DNA of 64,000 bases from Symbiodinium microadriaticum (lineage: Eukaryota > Sar > Dinophyceae > Suessiales > Symbiodiniaceae): the NCBI GenBank assembly GCA_001939145.1, contig LSRX01001169.1, positions 122,368 to 186,367 on the forward strand, read 5' to 3'. Below, piece by piece: positions 35,736 to 48,600 of this stretch (within the stretch, counting starts at the first letter, position 1; every line of letters begins with the position of its first letter). The translations under genes were made by a program, and so were the position numbers. The notes beneath the pieces are model-generated. The model saw nothing but the letters and a program-made list of their open reading frames with translations. It was not told the DNA's origin and made no database searches.

Positions 35736-36649
35736 GAATCGCTCGATCTGCTTACGATCTACCTGGTCCTTTCATTACATGTCGCAAGCTGGCGTGCTGT
35801 CCGTACCCATACCTGGCTTCTTAGACTACTCATCTGACGGGCCTTTTGTTCATATTTAAGGAATATGTGGTTTAGTTAGAACTTCCGCGCATTGGCTTTA
35901 TCGTTTGCCAGATAAGTTACGCGGAGTTAATCCCGCTCACGGCTTGTCAAACTTCGCTTCAACCTCTCCTTTGAATCGGCTATAGATGGGTCCATCAACA
36001 GGCAAGTAGATAAAAGAAGCCGCGTAGCTAGACAGCAAAACAACTCTCAAATCTGCATGGGAACCCGGGCGCATACAATATGGCAACCCAGTGACTGACA
36101 ACGCTCGGATCAGGGTCAACGCAGCTGGTGTGACCTGTCCGCAAAGGATCAAGAAAGTCGAACTTCACTCGACCTGCAACAGCCCGGAGGGGCCTTCATC
36201 TTCAGTGCCCGCCCATCCGGCCGAAAGAACACGGCCGCGGAACTGCCTCAGCAGCTGCTTCAGCTACTGCGCACTGCACATGCCAATCAACAGTCCCCAA
36301 AATATCCACCAGACAGGCCGGGAGCCTTCGTCACAGCAGCAAAGGATGCCGTGCATCAGCCGCACCCTCATCACATCACGAGGGGGGGACGAATGAACAG
36401 ATGCCAAAAGAGGCTACGGGCATGGAACATCTGGGTTTAGAGTCACAAAAAACGTGGTAGCTGCGAGGTCCTCATCTCCTCCGCCACCAGTACGGCCTGG
36501 GAGGCATCTTCTCCATTCAGCTGCGAAAACTGGCGGTCCTGCCAGCTTCGACCAACAGAAGCATCAAGCGTCCTTGTTGAGCATAGCTACTCAGCAACAA
36601 CGACGACAGCATTGTCATCACACAAGTTGCTACCAACACCACCACGACG

Positions 36650-36749
36650 ATCCACTACCACTACTACTCCTCCTCCTCCTCTACTACGACTACTGCTAAT
36701 ACGACGACGACTAGCACTACTGCTGCTGCTGTTGCTGCTACTGCTACTC

Positions 36750-36815
<66 letters not shown>

Positions 36816-36856
36816 TACCACCACCACCACCACCACCACCACCACCGTCGTCATAA
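36650..36856. repeat. Compound CTA, CGA, CCA trinucleotide tract
   Basis: Consecutive blocks of TAC/CTC, CTA (about 12), CGA (about 10) and CCA (about 10). The unit changes by single bases from block to block. Confidence 0.9.
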
Positions 36857-37014
36857 ATGATGATTAGCATTCCGATGATCCTTTCTGTTACCAGCATTGC
36901 TACCATTTTCTTATTCTTTCCGCCGCCTAAAGGCAGCACACTTTTCGTGCGCAGCCCAGCCCTGGCCTGGCCGAGGTTGGTCCGATCCTTGCAAGCAGCC
37001 CGGAGCTTGAACGG

Positions 37015-37072
37015 TTCAGGGTTTGGGGTTTGCGGTTTAGGGTTTAGGGTTTAGGGTTGAGGGTTTAGGGAG
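37015..37072 (+). repeat. Short TTTAGGG array
   Basis: About six units, beginning with TTTGGGG and TTGCGG variants. Confidence 0.75.
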
Positions 37073-37359
37073 ATTGCATGTGCTGCAGGGTTTGAAAGTC
37101 CTTTGTGCTTGGGTTGCGAGTTGAGGATGATGCAAGCCGTTTCAAACCGTGAGCACGGGCTTCCATGGACCAGCATTGAATTTCCTCGTGCTCGCTGTAA
37201 TGTTGATAGGTATTCTTACCCTTCTACAATTTCATTCAAGTCATCCCTGGCACTACGCTCATGTTTATTTCGCATGACAACAGTGCTATTACACACGTCA
37301 CCGGCTTTCCTTCACCTGCCCGCATCTCCTCGCTACCGGTCGGGAGCAGGAAGAAGTTG

Positions 37360-37690
37360 AGGCAGACACCATTCGATGTTCGAAGCCGTCAAGCACGGAG
37401 CGGGCGTGAAGACCAGAGGCAAAGATGTCCATGATCTCCTTCCGATTCTGACGCTTCTTGCGAACAAGGCGGCCATCATGAGGCATGATATCGCACGTGC
37501 CCAGAGTTGTCATGTCGTCATATGCTTTCCTAGAGGCGGAAGCAGAAAAGGCGGTGCGCCACAGAGGGGGGTCAACCTTCTTGCTCCTGCTCCTCCACAG
37601 CAACGTGCTTACGAGAGCCCCAAGGCCTGTACCTCCAAAGAACCGAGGAGAAGTCTCGGACATCCCTTCTCGCAGGCTAGCTGCCTCTAG
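37360..37690 (-). CDS. Unassigned exon-like open frame
   Basis: The minus-strand frame is open from 37810 to 37298, and its middle has protein-like composition: ETSPRFFGGTGLGALVSTLL, then DMTTLGTCDIMPHDGRLVRK and NRKEIMDIFASGLHARSVLD. An AG|G acceptor-like site (CTCTAG before the GAAAGCATATG) at about 37530 suggests the second half is an exon in its own right. I recognise no family; a basic patch RLVRKKRQNRKE could be a nuclear-localisation or membrane-edge signal. Confidence 0.33.
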
Positions 37691-38362
37691 GTTGCAGCTT
37701 GCCGACCTAACCTCCGAAACCCCGAAACCCCGACACTCGAAAACCCTCAAAACCCCAAAAACCCCCCGGGGGCCCCAGACCCCAAAATGAATCTTTACAG
37801 AAACCCTCACTTAAACCCCAAAACCCTAAACCCCCAAACCTCAAAAAGAAAGCCCCGACCGACCCGGGCTTCCCCCTGCTCCTTCAGCTTCGCGTCCAGC
37901 TTTTCGTCATCGAGCTCCAGGGGCCCGGCTGGTCCTTCCACAAGGGACGCCTGAGGCAAGGACGGAGACCAAAAGGGAGCTTTGGCTGAGGGGCCTTTAG
38001 GGGGTTCAGGAGGGATTTGGGTTGCTTCTTCTATCTTTTGGGGTTTGGGTTTAGTGAGTCAGGTGTTGCGTGTTTAGACTAGATGGAATGCCTGAAAGGG
38101 GGCAGACATCAAGAGGGCGTCCGGTGGGCGGGTTTAGGGCTCAAGTTGTCTTGATGTTTTGGGGTTTTGATCCGGAATTGCGGGGGATTTGAGACTCGGG
38201 TTTTGGGCTTGAGTGGGCTTGAAGAACCCTAAACCCTAAACCCTAGACCCTTTCGGTTGGAAGTCTTGAAGCTGCCGTGTTGGCGTCAGCCTTTCGCCTA
38301 TCTGAAGCCTCCACGCCCTCGCCACTCCCTTAGTTTTGACCCTCAAACCCCAAGCCCTACCC

Positions 38363-38449
38363 AGAGAACCCAATACCCCTTAATTAAGGAATATACCTTA
38401 AGTTATAGGCGTCTTTATCTTATGATTTAAGGTGTTTTCCTGGTTCTCT
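38363..38449. repeat. Hairpin-forming short repeat, copy 3
   Basis: Left arm AGAGAACCCAATACCCCTTA, AT-rich centre with TTATGATTTAAGG (shared with copy 1), and shortened right arm TGGTTCTCT. It diverges from copies 1 and 2 in the same region of the right arm. Confidence 0.6.
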
Positions 38450-38551
38450 GCGTAGCCCCCCAAAAAGGACCCTTCTTTGTCTATATCCGCAACCGCCAGG
38501 GCCCAGAGTACAGTCTCGAGCCTGGCCTTGCGGCCTTCTTACACTATGATA

Positions 38552-38640
38552 ATGACAATTATAGCTAATAATAAGAACAATAATATTAATAATAATAATA
38601 ATAGTAGTAATAATAATAATGATGCTCATTCTTTAAAATA
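38552..38640. repeat. (AAT)n tract
   Basis: AATAATAAT-rich microsatellite with a few AGT and AAC units. Confidence 0.85.
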
Positions 38641-38805
38641 GTCTGGCTCTCAGCTCGCCTGGCACAGGGAGCGGAGCTCCGGTGAGTAGGCGCTCTGCCT
38701 GTCAGAGCGAAGACCCTCTCCTAAACCCTAAACCCTAAACCTAAACCCTCTTTGCTTGGGGCTCCAAGAGGGCCGTTGTGGAAGGCTCTGTCAGGGCATA
38801 TGGAT

Positions 38806-38860
38806 TCAGGGTTTAGGGTTTAGGGGTTTACAGTTTAGGGTTTGGGGTTTAGGGTATGGG
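38806..38860 (+). repeat. Short degenerate TTTAGGG array
   Basis: Six units with TTTACAG and TTTGGGG variants. Confidence 0.75.
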
Positions 38861-39208
38861 AGTCTGGAACCGGTGTTCGGGGCTTCAATGTTTTGGGCTT
38901 GAACGGCTCGGTCTAGGGCGGTTCTGATCGACAAGTGCGTTTCATTGAAACAGTAGGGATTTAGTGCCCTAGCAGTGAAGCAAAAGCAAGACCCTGAAAC
39001 TTGAAAGGACCTCTGTAAATGATATGGCACAAACCCCTGAAACCCTGTGAAGCTCTGTAGCTGACGCAACTTGAAAGAACTGGCACCTGACGTCTGCAGC
39101 CAGATGCTTCACCATCTGCACACCCCAGCAGAAATCGCTGGTTGGCCTGATCAAGATTTTGAGGTGTAGAATTCATCTAGTCCCAACATGGACACAGTTC
39201 TGAGTCCC

Positions 39209-40005
39209 CCGGCACAGTTATCGTGATGTGCAGGGACGGCTCAGTTCCAGTTGCCGCTTCGTGCAGCACGCCTCTAGGAATGTAGAGGACCTCATAGGCC
39301 GGCACTGCGACAGCGATACCATCACTTCTTGCAGTTGCTGCTCGACATAGCACCACGACTACAGCTAGTGCTTCGACCAAGACGGCGACAACGACGATGA
39401 GGGACACCTCCTAGTGCGACTGCGACTGCGACCGCTGGCTTACATGTCAAGACAGCTAGTACATTATGAGCTCCCAGGCATCACTATAACTATACTGCGT
39501 CACAGCTGCATCATGCGGCTGAATTGTAAAGTCCATCTGTGCCGGCCCAATCAACTCAGTTGGGACTGCTTGTTCTTTGCCAAGCATTTCCTGGCACCGG
39601 GCAGCAAACAAACAAACTCTTGACCCTGCACTTGCTGGAGACTGTGTCACGAACCGCTCACAGGCATCTTGTCTTCTGCGAGATAAAGTCGACTCCGAAA
39701 ACCAAACAAACCCTGTCTTCACTGTCTCGAAATGTCTTCGTGGTGAAAATCGGTATTGTCTACGTGCGTGCAGAAGGCCACACTCGCCCAGGAATCACAG
39801 GCCTCTGTGTAAGGCAGCTTCGTTGGAGCGTTGTAAAGCGTCCACCGCTTGCTGCCCCAGACTTGGAGAAGGATCACGTCCTCGTCTCAATATTTACCAG
39901 ACAGGGTCTGAGTTCAGGAATCGCCACGGCTTGACGGCTTGACGGCTGAGCAGAGTTGAAAGAAAGCTGCTGAGCGGCCTGATCGTCGGTGTGGACACGG
40001 ACAGC
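39209..40005 (-). CDS. JmjC/cupin-type oxygenase (NO66/MINA-like), four short exons, partial
   Basis: The exons are 40005-39979, 39880-39803, 39590-39510 and 39290 to about 39209. Joined in frame they read through AVRVHTDDQ, DVILLQVWGSKRWTLYNAPT, KLPYTE, MLGKEQAVPTELIGPAQMDF, TIQPHD and VLYIPRGVLHEAATGTEPS, then LHITITV. This is the core of the JmjC fold found in ribosomal oxygenases and NO66-type 2-oxoglutarate/Fe(II) dioxygenases. HTD gives the first two iron ligands (HxD) and the His of PRGVLHEA the third. Such enzymes hydroxylate ribosomal-protein or histone side chains; the substrate here is unknown. All three introns (39881-39978, 39591-39802, 39291-39509) are GC...AG and phase 0. The first exon listed may be as small as 27 bases. 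The N-terminal and C-terminal exons were not found. Confidence 0.72.
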
Positions 40006-42433
40006 CTGACACAAGCTTTGGGACGACTACCCTCAAGCGAGCTCTTTGACTATTGCCGTCAAAACCAGCACAATCGTATGGGATCAAGTCATCCTGCATT
40101 TTCGAACTGGAATCTCCGACCCTAAACTTCATGGACCCCTACGATGTCATGCCAACCCTCCAGCCTGGGAATCGGGCGGCGTCAGATACACGACAGCAAA
40201 GACGTGGTGGAAGTGTTTCGCAGATAAGCCTCCAGAATGCTGTTCCGATTTCACCCACCGGGAGTGGTCCAGCGCAAGCAAGACGAGCAGCAAGAAAAGG
40301 CTACACTATGTGGAACTACCATTGCTGCTACTGGCAGTTGTAGTGTTAGCTGTGCTTGCAAGGCAACTGCCTTGCGGTCCAATCAGCCCAGCGCAAGCAG
40401 CAATCAAAGCAGCAGCTACAGGTAAACCTATGGTCCCCACAGTGCCCACGCCCCTGCTGGAATTGCAGTAACCGTGCCTTTGCACAGCTCGTAGAGAACT
40501 CTGCTATGACGATCCGCCTGCGGATTCAAGACATGTCTAATGCACTGCAAGCAGCCCTCAGAAACTTGTGCTAAGATGCCGCGAATCTCCAGAAAGGAAG
40601 TTGCAACTCCAAAGCTCTTTGCCGCACGAAAGCATTCTGGCTTGCAAGTGTTGCCCTTGCTTTTGTCAGCTGTAGCCTGGTTGATCACCATGGAGTATCC
40701 CGCCAAGTAGGAGTGCCCTCAGTTCGGCATTGACGACTCCCTGCATCGCGGGTTGAACGGTCAGTTGAAAGCACACCAACCCTGCCGGGCTCTGCGCACG
40801 GAGTTGGCAATTCGCTGGTCTCGTTGTTCTTGAACATTTTGAGGTTACTGCCTTCCAGATGTGCACACTGATCGACATCAATGCTGCAGCCTCCGGTATA
40901 CTGCAACTTTGCAATAGAGAGCTCTGCTGAAGCATGACTTAAACGGAGCCCTGAAGCCACACACTTTGGCACGGCACGGATGACTGCGACGAGGGACCGA
41001 CAGGACCAAATGACGACAGATTGCGGCAACCATGCAGAATCACTGAAGGCCAATGATAGGAACAACAGCTTCTTTGGGGTGCTTTGGGCTGGCCTTTGCG
41101 CAAGGTACACCAAGCTGATCAGGCTTGGCTTCCCTCTCTGGTGCACAGCTTCGTTGGGTACGGTAGCATCAGAGAGCCGTACCCCCCTGCTTTGAAGGAA
41201 CAGTTCACTGGCAGCGGTCGCCATGTACATACATGTCACAAACTCAGACTGGCACATAGGCGAGCCCGACCATGATCGCAACGTAGAGAACAGCAGTCAA
41301 GACGAGAAGAATGAAGACTGTGACGGGCCAAAACGACCCTGCACAGACTCTGACCCCCAACGACGGTGGCAACGGAAGCCGACGATGCCGATGACAGCGG
41401 TGGCGACCATGGCCACCAACATCAGCACAAGCACAGCAGGCACCATCAGAGCTGATTGCTACCATCGACGCTGCTTCCGATGCAACATCATCTATAACCC
41501 TGATTGAGGAAGTCGTTGCCGCGATCAGCGAGACTCGATGACAGTAGTCGTCGAAGCTGTCGTCGTTCTAGACTAGCAGCAGTGAGATGCAGAATGACAC
41601 CTGGTATGTTCTCTCACTGCAAGCAATCATGATGTCCAACAGCTCGTGGAAACAAAGGGTCTGACCACGCCTGCCGCGCTACTCACAGCGGATGCCACTT
41701 CGTCTGGCAAAAGTGCTTCCGGAAGCCGGTTGGCGCCTCAGGGCTAAAGCAATTTTGGTAGTATGATCTGCGGATATCTTCGGATAGTGACCCCTGGGCA
41801 TCGATGCGTTGAGTCAAGTTGACGTCACCGGCATGCTGGCAAACCTTCAGGGGAGCCACTTGTGGCGCCAACAACTTAGGCACCGGCTACGCCCGCGCTC
41901 GGCAGCCCGGTAGTGCAGCGGATTTTTTTCCCAGAACTCCTGCTTTCTGCATGCGCCCGATACATGTACTAAAATTACATGACAAGTTTAAGACTTTCGC
42001 ATCGGTCCTGGAAAAAGGAATCGTTCAAGATCTCCTTCCAAGCTTTGGCTGAAAACATCTTGAAAGCTGCCAAGGCGGCTGCAGAAGCTCGGCTGTCCTT
42101 GCATAGGCTTTCTGCAGCATCCCTGCCGGATGGTGCTTCAATCCGCTGGCCGGTCCCGGTCTTTGTTCCCATCGCGATGCACTAAGAAAGCAGCGTCTTT
42201 CGGATGTATCTGACGTGGATGCTTTGCTGCCAACATGTCTCTGGAAGAGGTTGAAGCTCAGATTTAAGGAGCCTGGATCTGGCGACTCATACCTAGGAAT
42301 CTCCTTGGTGCTGGGGGACGAGGATGGTACAGTGTGGTACAGTCTTGCTCGCAGGAGCTGAAATGCTGCTTGCAGCATCGCTTTGTGTCTGCAGGGACAA
42401 GCAGAGGAAACGCTGCAGCAACTGGCACAGACC

Positions 42434-42525
42434 TACTATAATATAATACCATATAATACAATATAATATAATATAGTATAGTATAGTATAATATAGTATA
42501 ATGTGTATATATATATATATATATA
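42434..42525. repeat. (TATAG/TATAA)n and TA microsatellite
   Basis: Pentamer-like TATAA and TATAG units are followed by a pure TA run of about 24 bases. Confidence 0.85.
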
Positions 42526-42993
42526 TCAGCTTCACGTTCACATCACGCCGGTGGGAAGCTACGCGAGCCTGGCGCCTCAACCAGCTGCTTGAAAGCGGGC
42601 TTACGAGGTGCTGGGAAGTGTGGGCTCTCGCATGTCATGGCACCCCAAATGGCAGGGGCTCACAATAGTGATTGCCAATTACCGCCAGGCCCAGAAGGCA
42701 CCTTGCCTTTGCACGGAGCAGATATCTGAAATGCGTCCATGGCAGTCTGGCCAGAGCCACAGCCTCACCGAGGTTCTCATCTCTCGGCTAGAAGGGCTCA
42801 GAGTCTCAAATTTGCGGTTTCAGGATTTTGGAACTTCGGGTTTTCAGTTTCGGGGTATCGGGTATTCCGGTTTTGGGGCTGAGGATTTGGGGTTTATGGT
42901 TGAGCATTCATGGTTCCGGTGGGTTTAGTTTAGGCAGCCGGTGGAAGGCAGAAGCTCTCCGTTTCAAGGTGTCGGGGAAGTCTACGAACTCTG

Positions 42994-43130
42994 TATATCT
43001 GCATGCATGCATGCATGCATGCATATGTGTGTGTGTATGTATGTATGTATGTATGTATGTATGTATGTATGCATGGATGTATGTATGTATGTATGTATGT
43101 ATGAATGCTTTCATGTACACATGTGTTTAC

Positions 43131-43182
<52 letters not shown>

Positions 43183-43414
43183 CTATACATATACATACAA
43201 ATATACATATACAAAACAAATACAAATAGATATACATATACACATACATATGCATCTACATATACACATACATACGTATATATATATATATATGTATTAC
43301 ATACATACATACATACGTACATACATACATACGGACAGACGGACAGACAGACAGGCAGGCAGGCAGACAGACAGCCAGACAGACAGACACATACTTATGC
43401 ACACGTACCCTTAC

Positions 43415-43450
<36 letters not shown>

Positions 43451-43535
43451 GCACACACATATATATACATATATATATGTGTGTGTGTGTGTATGCATGC
43501 GCATATATATATATATACACATATGTACGTATGTG

Positions 43536-43566
<31 letters not shown>

Positions 43567-43580
43567 TGTGTGTGTGTGTG
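42994..43580. repeat. Long compound microsatellite
   Basis: Consecutive blocks: GCAT, GT, GTAT, ATACAT hexamers, ACAT, GACA/GGCA, TATA, TGTG, TATA and finally GA and GT runs. Nearly 590 bases are simple sequence with the unit changing stepwise. All open frames across it (for example 203 codons on the plus strand) are artefacts. Confidence 0.95.
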
Positions 43581-43631
43581 TAGCTCAGACAGCTTTAGTA
43601 AGGACATCGTCCTTTAAAGAGAAGAAAAAAC

Positions 43632-43634
43632 NNN
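43632..43634. other. Run of three N (assembly gap or ambiguity)
   Basis: Three undetermined bases follow the long compound microsatellite, where sequencing or assembly would be expected to fail. The true length of the gap is unknown. Confidence 0.99.
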
Positions 43635-43711
43635 ATAGTTATCGGAAACTAAGCTTTTTTACGAAGCCCACAAAATGGGGCCCTGAGGGTGACGCTTTCT
43701 GTATTCTTTTG

Positions 43712-43731
43712 GTATATATATATATATATAT

Positions 43732-43762
<31 letters not shown>

Positions 43763-43771
43763 TGTATTTAG
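43712..43771. repeat. TA and (TTTA)n microsatellite
   Basis: A TA run is followed by nine TTTA units. Confidence 0.9.
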
Positions 43772-44977
43772 ACTCTGCTGCCAATGCTGTTGCCACCCTT
43801 GCAGGCATGCTAACACTGCGTGACATGAAGTAAGACTGATACGTATTGTATTTCAATGGCTATTGAACACTCAATTATCGAAACTACTATTTTTTCTCTT
43901 ATGACGTTCATCGCTACGAACCCTGAACTTGTTGCGAAGCAGGGTACGGCACCCTGGGGCTCTTTTGCTATTGCCCCTGAACCCCAAACTTTACCCAGGG
44001 AACGAAAGACAAAAGTGTGGCACCTTCCTAGCACCCAGCCGACGCCAAGTCCAGACATCTTGGCCTGACAGTTGCTCGGCATTACGACATAGGTGTGCGA
44101 CAAAACCATGTGCTGCTTCGCGTGAGTCCAGTTGATGTGCCCTATTTGTTCAAATCGTGCAATCTGTTTGCCACATTTGTCCAGATGAACTTGCAGCATG
44201 AAGTCAGCGAGCAAAGCTTCCGATACCATCTGTTGCATTACCTTGCGAGGCTAGGATGTCGACGGAGGAAAACTCATCCTTGGATCTGCTTGGTTGCTTT
44301 GTAAGTCCGCATACTGTATAATTACGCATGTATTGACACATGTTCTGCCCTTTGTATCCGACTGGATCATCGTCGCCACAGCAGTCAATAGCATCCGCAC
44401 AACACAGAGACAGAAGTGTGCGGGTGTGTATGTATGCAAGATTTTTCCGGATTCCAGAATGTACTACTACACACTTGGAGTCAATACCATGTTGTTTCTG
44501 CAACATGAATATGCGTGTCATCCTACCACTGTGTCCTCTACACTTATCTTGTTTCCCTGAGTTGTTCTGCTCTCAAATGCAGAGGCGGCCCCTTGTCATA
44601 GAACGAATGGTGGATTGCTGTCTTATCGACAAAAAAAGCGGTGCAGAGGATGGCCCAGTGTGAGCCGTCTCGGTCGAGGCGCACACCACTGCCGGGAGGG
44701 CGTACTAACGGTGAGAGCTCCTGTGCAATCACTACGAAGGACGCGAACAGAGTAGGGGCTCCTTCACCAAAAGCTGCTCCTGCAAGTGCAGGTCGAGATC
44801 TGCGAAATTGCGCATATACTTGTAATTCCGGTCCGCATACCTGACGTGGTCTTGAAAGCTGGGCAGCGCTTAGTTTGTGCTACTCGCATGGCAGAACACG
44901 GAGCTACTACGGGATCTGTAGAAGGATCATCACCATTAGAATCATCGCGATGGGCATAAGTACTAGTAGTTTTCTTT

Positions 44978-45075
44978 GGTATCACCATCATCATCATCAT
45001 CATCATCATCATCACCATGGCAATGCTCATGAGGAGCAGCAGCAGCAGCAACAACAACAACAACAACAACGACGA
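44978..45075. repeat. CAT, CAG and CAA trinucleotide tract
   Basis: Blocks of CAT (about 9), AGC (4), ACA (9) and ACG. Low complexity in all frames. Confidence 0.85.
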
Positions 45076-45514
45076 CAATCCTACAAACTGGACAACGACA
45101 CTGGCCCACTCCAGCACACTGCTAACCAGAAAAAAGGAAACACTCGTGTGGCTGCTGCCCGTCCGACCTCTTTCCCTTGTTCATGTCGGACAGCTGCGCC
45201 AATACGTATCCTCAAGCACGGTTTAATGCTGTAAGAAGTAGGAATTTCGTCACAGGTGCTGAGTCTGGTATCGGTCTAAGCTGACGACAACACGAAGTTG
45301 GGGCCCTATCCTAAACTCCAAACCCCCAAAACCAGAAAATTCCCAAAAATCTAAGCCCCCAAAAACTGGATCCAAGACCTCTCTTAGACTCTTGCCTTGG
45401 GCTCCCAAGGACACCCGGTTTGCCGCCAGATGCTGCCAGGAGGCCGAGCGGCCAGCCGCAGGACACGGCCGACAGGAGTCCCTGACCAGTCCGGAGCTTT
45501 AAAAACCTTTGGGG

Positions 45515-45690
45515 AGGGGTTTAGGGTTTCAGGGAACTTAGGGGTTTAAGGTTTTTAGGGTTTTAGGGAACTTCGGGGTTTAGGGGGTTTAGGGTTTTAA
45601 GGTTTAGGGTTTTGGGAGTTTTTGGGCTTCGGGGTTTGGGGTTTAGGGATCTGAGGCTTTTGTTGTAAGGTTTAGGGTTTCAGGGCTTAG
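45515..45690 (+). repeat. Degenerate TTTAGGG region
   Basis: Loosely spaced TTTAGGG words separated by ACTTCGGGG and TTTTAGGG variants across about 175 bases. It looks like an old array that has decayed. Confidence 0.7.
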
Positions 45691-48600
45691 CGTGTTTTCC
45701 ACCCGGCCTCATGAATGACTTTGTCAAGAGCGTTGCTGTACTTGGCAAAGCCCCTCCTCAGCAGAGCTCAGGAAGCCTTCTGACCTCTGGAACTCCGACT
45801 ACCCCAAATTCAATCAAAAACCAGCTTGTGACCTCATCGGAAGCAAGACAGCACCAGAAGCTGCACGCCGGGGCGCGCACGTGGAGCGGATGATCTCGAT
45901 AGAGCCCTGGCGATCTCAGGTTTCAAAAGGGGCGACAACGGGGTTATGCGAACAACAAGATCTTAAAAAGGCTCCTTCAGGTCTCCGGGTTGGGTTTAAC
46001 GACAATCGCAACCTTTGCCCAGGCTATGACGACGGCAACGACAAATGCGAGCAACCACAGCACCACCACCACCGCCACCACCAATGCTCTCAGATGTCAC
46101 TCTCAGCAATCTTCTGATGGTCAATTGCTGCTACTTTACCAGAGCGAGAGGCCGGGAATTCAAGAATTCAGCCAATGAGCGCCTCCAGCCCAGCGAGGAA
46201 AGCGCATCCAATTGGACACCTTGCAACTTGAGCGCCGGGGTTGAAGGTTGAGAGTTCTGGCTAAAACACGTAACGGTGCAAGGCGTTTGGATGCCTGGCT
46301 TTGAAGGAATTTGAGAGCAAAAGGCTGGCGATCTTATCCCAAGATAGGCAAGCCCAGCCTCTAACGATCTACCCAAAGTAGCAAAAACACAAGCTCTGGC
46401 GCTACCCATTGCCGAAAAGCGGCTCCTGCATAGCTTTGTCCCAGTTGTCCAACACGACGCCCTGAAGGATTTAGGGCTTAGGGTTTAGGGCTTAGGATGA
46501 AGGTGTCTAAACGGTAATGTCACTGAAGGTATGTATGGTGCACGCGCACGGTTTCGCAAGCATCTTATGGGGCATGATAGTCGGTACGCATCCTGTGGGG
46601 TCTTTGCAATAATTTATCAAAAGGGGCTTTGTTATAATAAGAATTGGGCATGTATCGAGCTTTCTATACTCAAGCGCTGCTGGGGTTTATCATGACTTTG
46701 GTCTTTAGGTCTATTGGTCATTGCAGGCTACTGCCCTCCCCCAAGCAAGCGCACAACAAGGATCGGAGCAAGGGCTGGCACCATGGCAGTGACCATCGCT
46801 CGCATGATGGATCGTCGTCTCTCCTCCAGGGATCTCAACTGCGGATTGAAACATGTGTAAATATGTCCTGTCGGGAGTCTGGGATCACAATGAAGGCCCG
46901 CAGCATCATTGAAACCAGAAGACCAAGAAAAGGAAAGTGATGCACGACGTCACTGAGTCATCGATTCCTGCTCCGGTAGAACCTTTCCCCCGGTCGACAA
47001 AGAATCTAGACTCCTAAACCGTCAAGACCCAAAACGGCCGTCACTGTAGCGAGATATGCATCCTGAAATATGTAAGTAAACGGCCTTGCAACCTGCCAGA
47101 AGAAGGATTGCGATGTTCTCGAAAAACCGACCAGTTCAAGCAATATCGACATGCCCGTATCCTACATGAGCGAATACCAACTCAACAATGCCTCGGGCCA
47201 TCATGAAGGCAGAATGACACGGAACCATTCTATCAGACCGTCATGTTCTCACACCATCATATTTGCATGCTGTCATGTCATCGCACAGCCATGCGATTAT
47301 GTCGGCATGGTCTAAGCCTATTGCTACATGTCTTGCTGCTTCAAGATGAATTGGTATCAGAGCACTCCTGCATCCCTATCTTTCGAAGATATCGCGTTGG
47401 CATGTCGTGTCATTTACATTCCCTCACATGCCACAGTCTTGTCCCATCTGTTCCTTGGGCTAGCTTCTGGCCACCTCATGCCTGTATCTGGGCATCTTGT
47501 CGCATTACCAGTTGACCATCCCCTCACCCATGTAGCATTAAAGCAGTGTCAAAGAGATCTTCGATACTCAAGTCCTTCTGGCTGCGTCTTCTACCTGGTG
47601 CACCGTTGTGCTGTGTGCCTCGTCGAGACCGACACCCAGGGCCATCCTTTCGCGAGACCTTGGCTGATTGTGGAAAAACCCATTCTCCAGGCGTCAACCA
47701 AGCCAACCTGTGCAGAAAAAGCAGTGCGGCAGTTATCGCGACGGTGGATACACATAGTGGTGCTGGCAGCAGAAGCAGCAGCAGCAGCTTCGTCAGCAGC
47801 AGCAACAACAGCAACAACAACATGATGAAGTCGCGATTGAAACACAAGCATGATCATAACAAGACTAAGCACACCAAAATTTACAATGTCTATAGCTACC
47901 ACAAACACTTGTAGTGCGACGGCTGTCACATGCATCGGGCTCACGATTAACATCATAGTGAGCATCAGTGGTTACGATGATTCACGAAGATGACTTACAT
48001 AGCAATTCAAGCACAAGGCACGGCAGCAGATATGAGACCACACATAGAAACCTGATGTCGAAGACAGGTGGGCTACTGCTGCCCAGCCCGACCGTGATTC
48101 ATACAATGACCACAACGTGACAAGTTAACAGTTCAGGCCGGCACCACTCGTTGGCTAGCAGGCGAAGTTGCCGCCAATTTAGGACCTGTGATTTTCTTCA
48201 GCTTGGACAGCAACTTCGGATGCACATGTTTGAATTTAAACCGCATTCGAAGGGAACTGTCCATCTCACGGAGGCATGGCAAGAAATCAGTCCAGCACCC
48301 CACACGACCCAAAGCTTACACGAAGAATGAACCTCTCTCACTTGTTACAAAAGCTGGTTTTAGTCATAGTGTCCTGCATCCTCCAAACCGAAAGACCGCA
48401 CTGCAGAACGCTGGCAGCTTGGCAGCAGGCACCGCCCGAAACTCCATCGCACCTTGACGGCGCCCATTTGAGGCTTGCGGGTTCACGGGTGCACTACCCA
48501 ATCGTGTCACACTACCGCCGATGTGTTCTCCAAAACCGATTCCAAAGCCCTACCGCTGATCTCAGGCATATCCTCAAGGTCTAATAATCCTAATAACTCC

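Noticed and set aside
40685-41281. A 198-codon minus-strand frame as a JmjC N-terminal exon
   Set aside because: Position fits, but no segment matches the JmjC N-terminal pattern and no splice join to 40005 could be made.
42941-43617. Frames of 203 and 170 codons on the plus strand
   Set aside because: They cross the compound microsatellite and translate only tetra- and hexanucleotide repeat.
44978-45072. His-, Gln- or Ser-rich protein-coding exon
   Set aside because: All frames are equally open through CAT/CAA/CAG repeat, and no flanking sequence has coding character.
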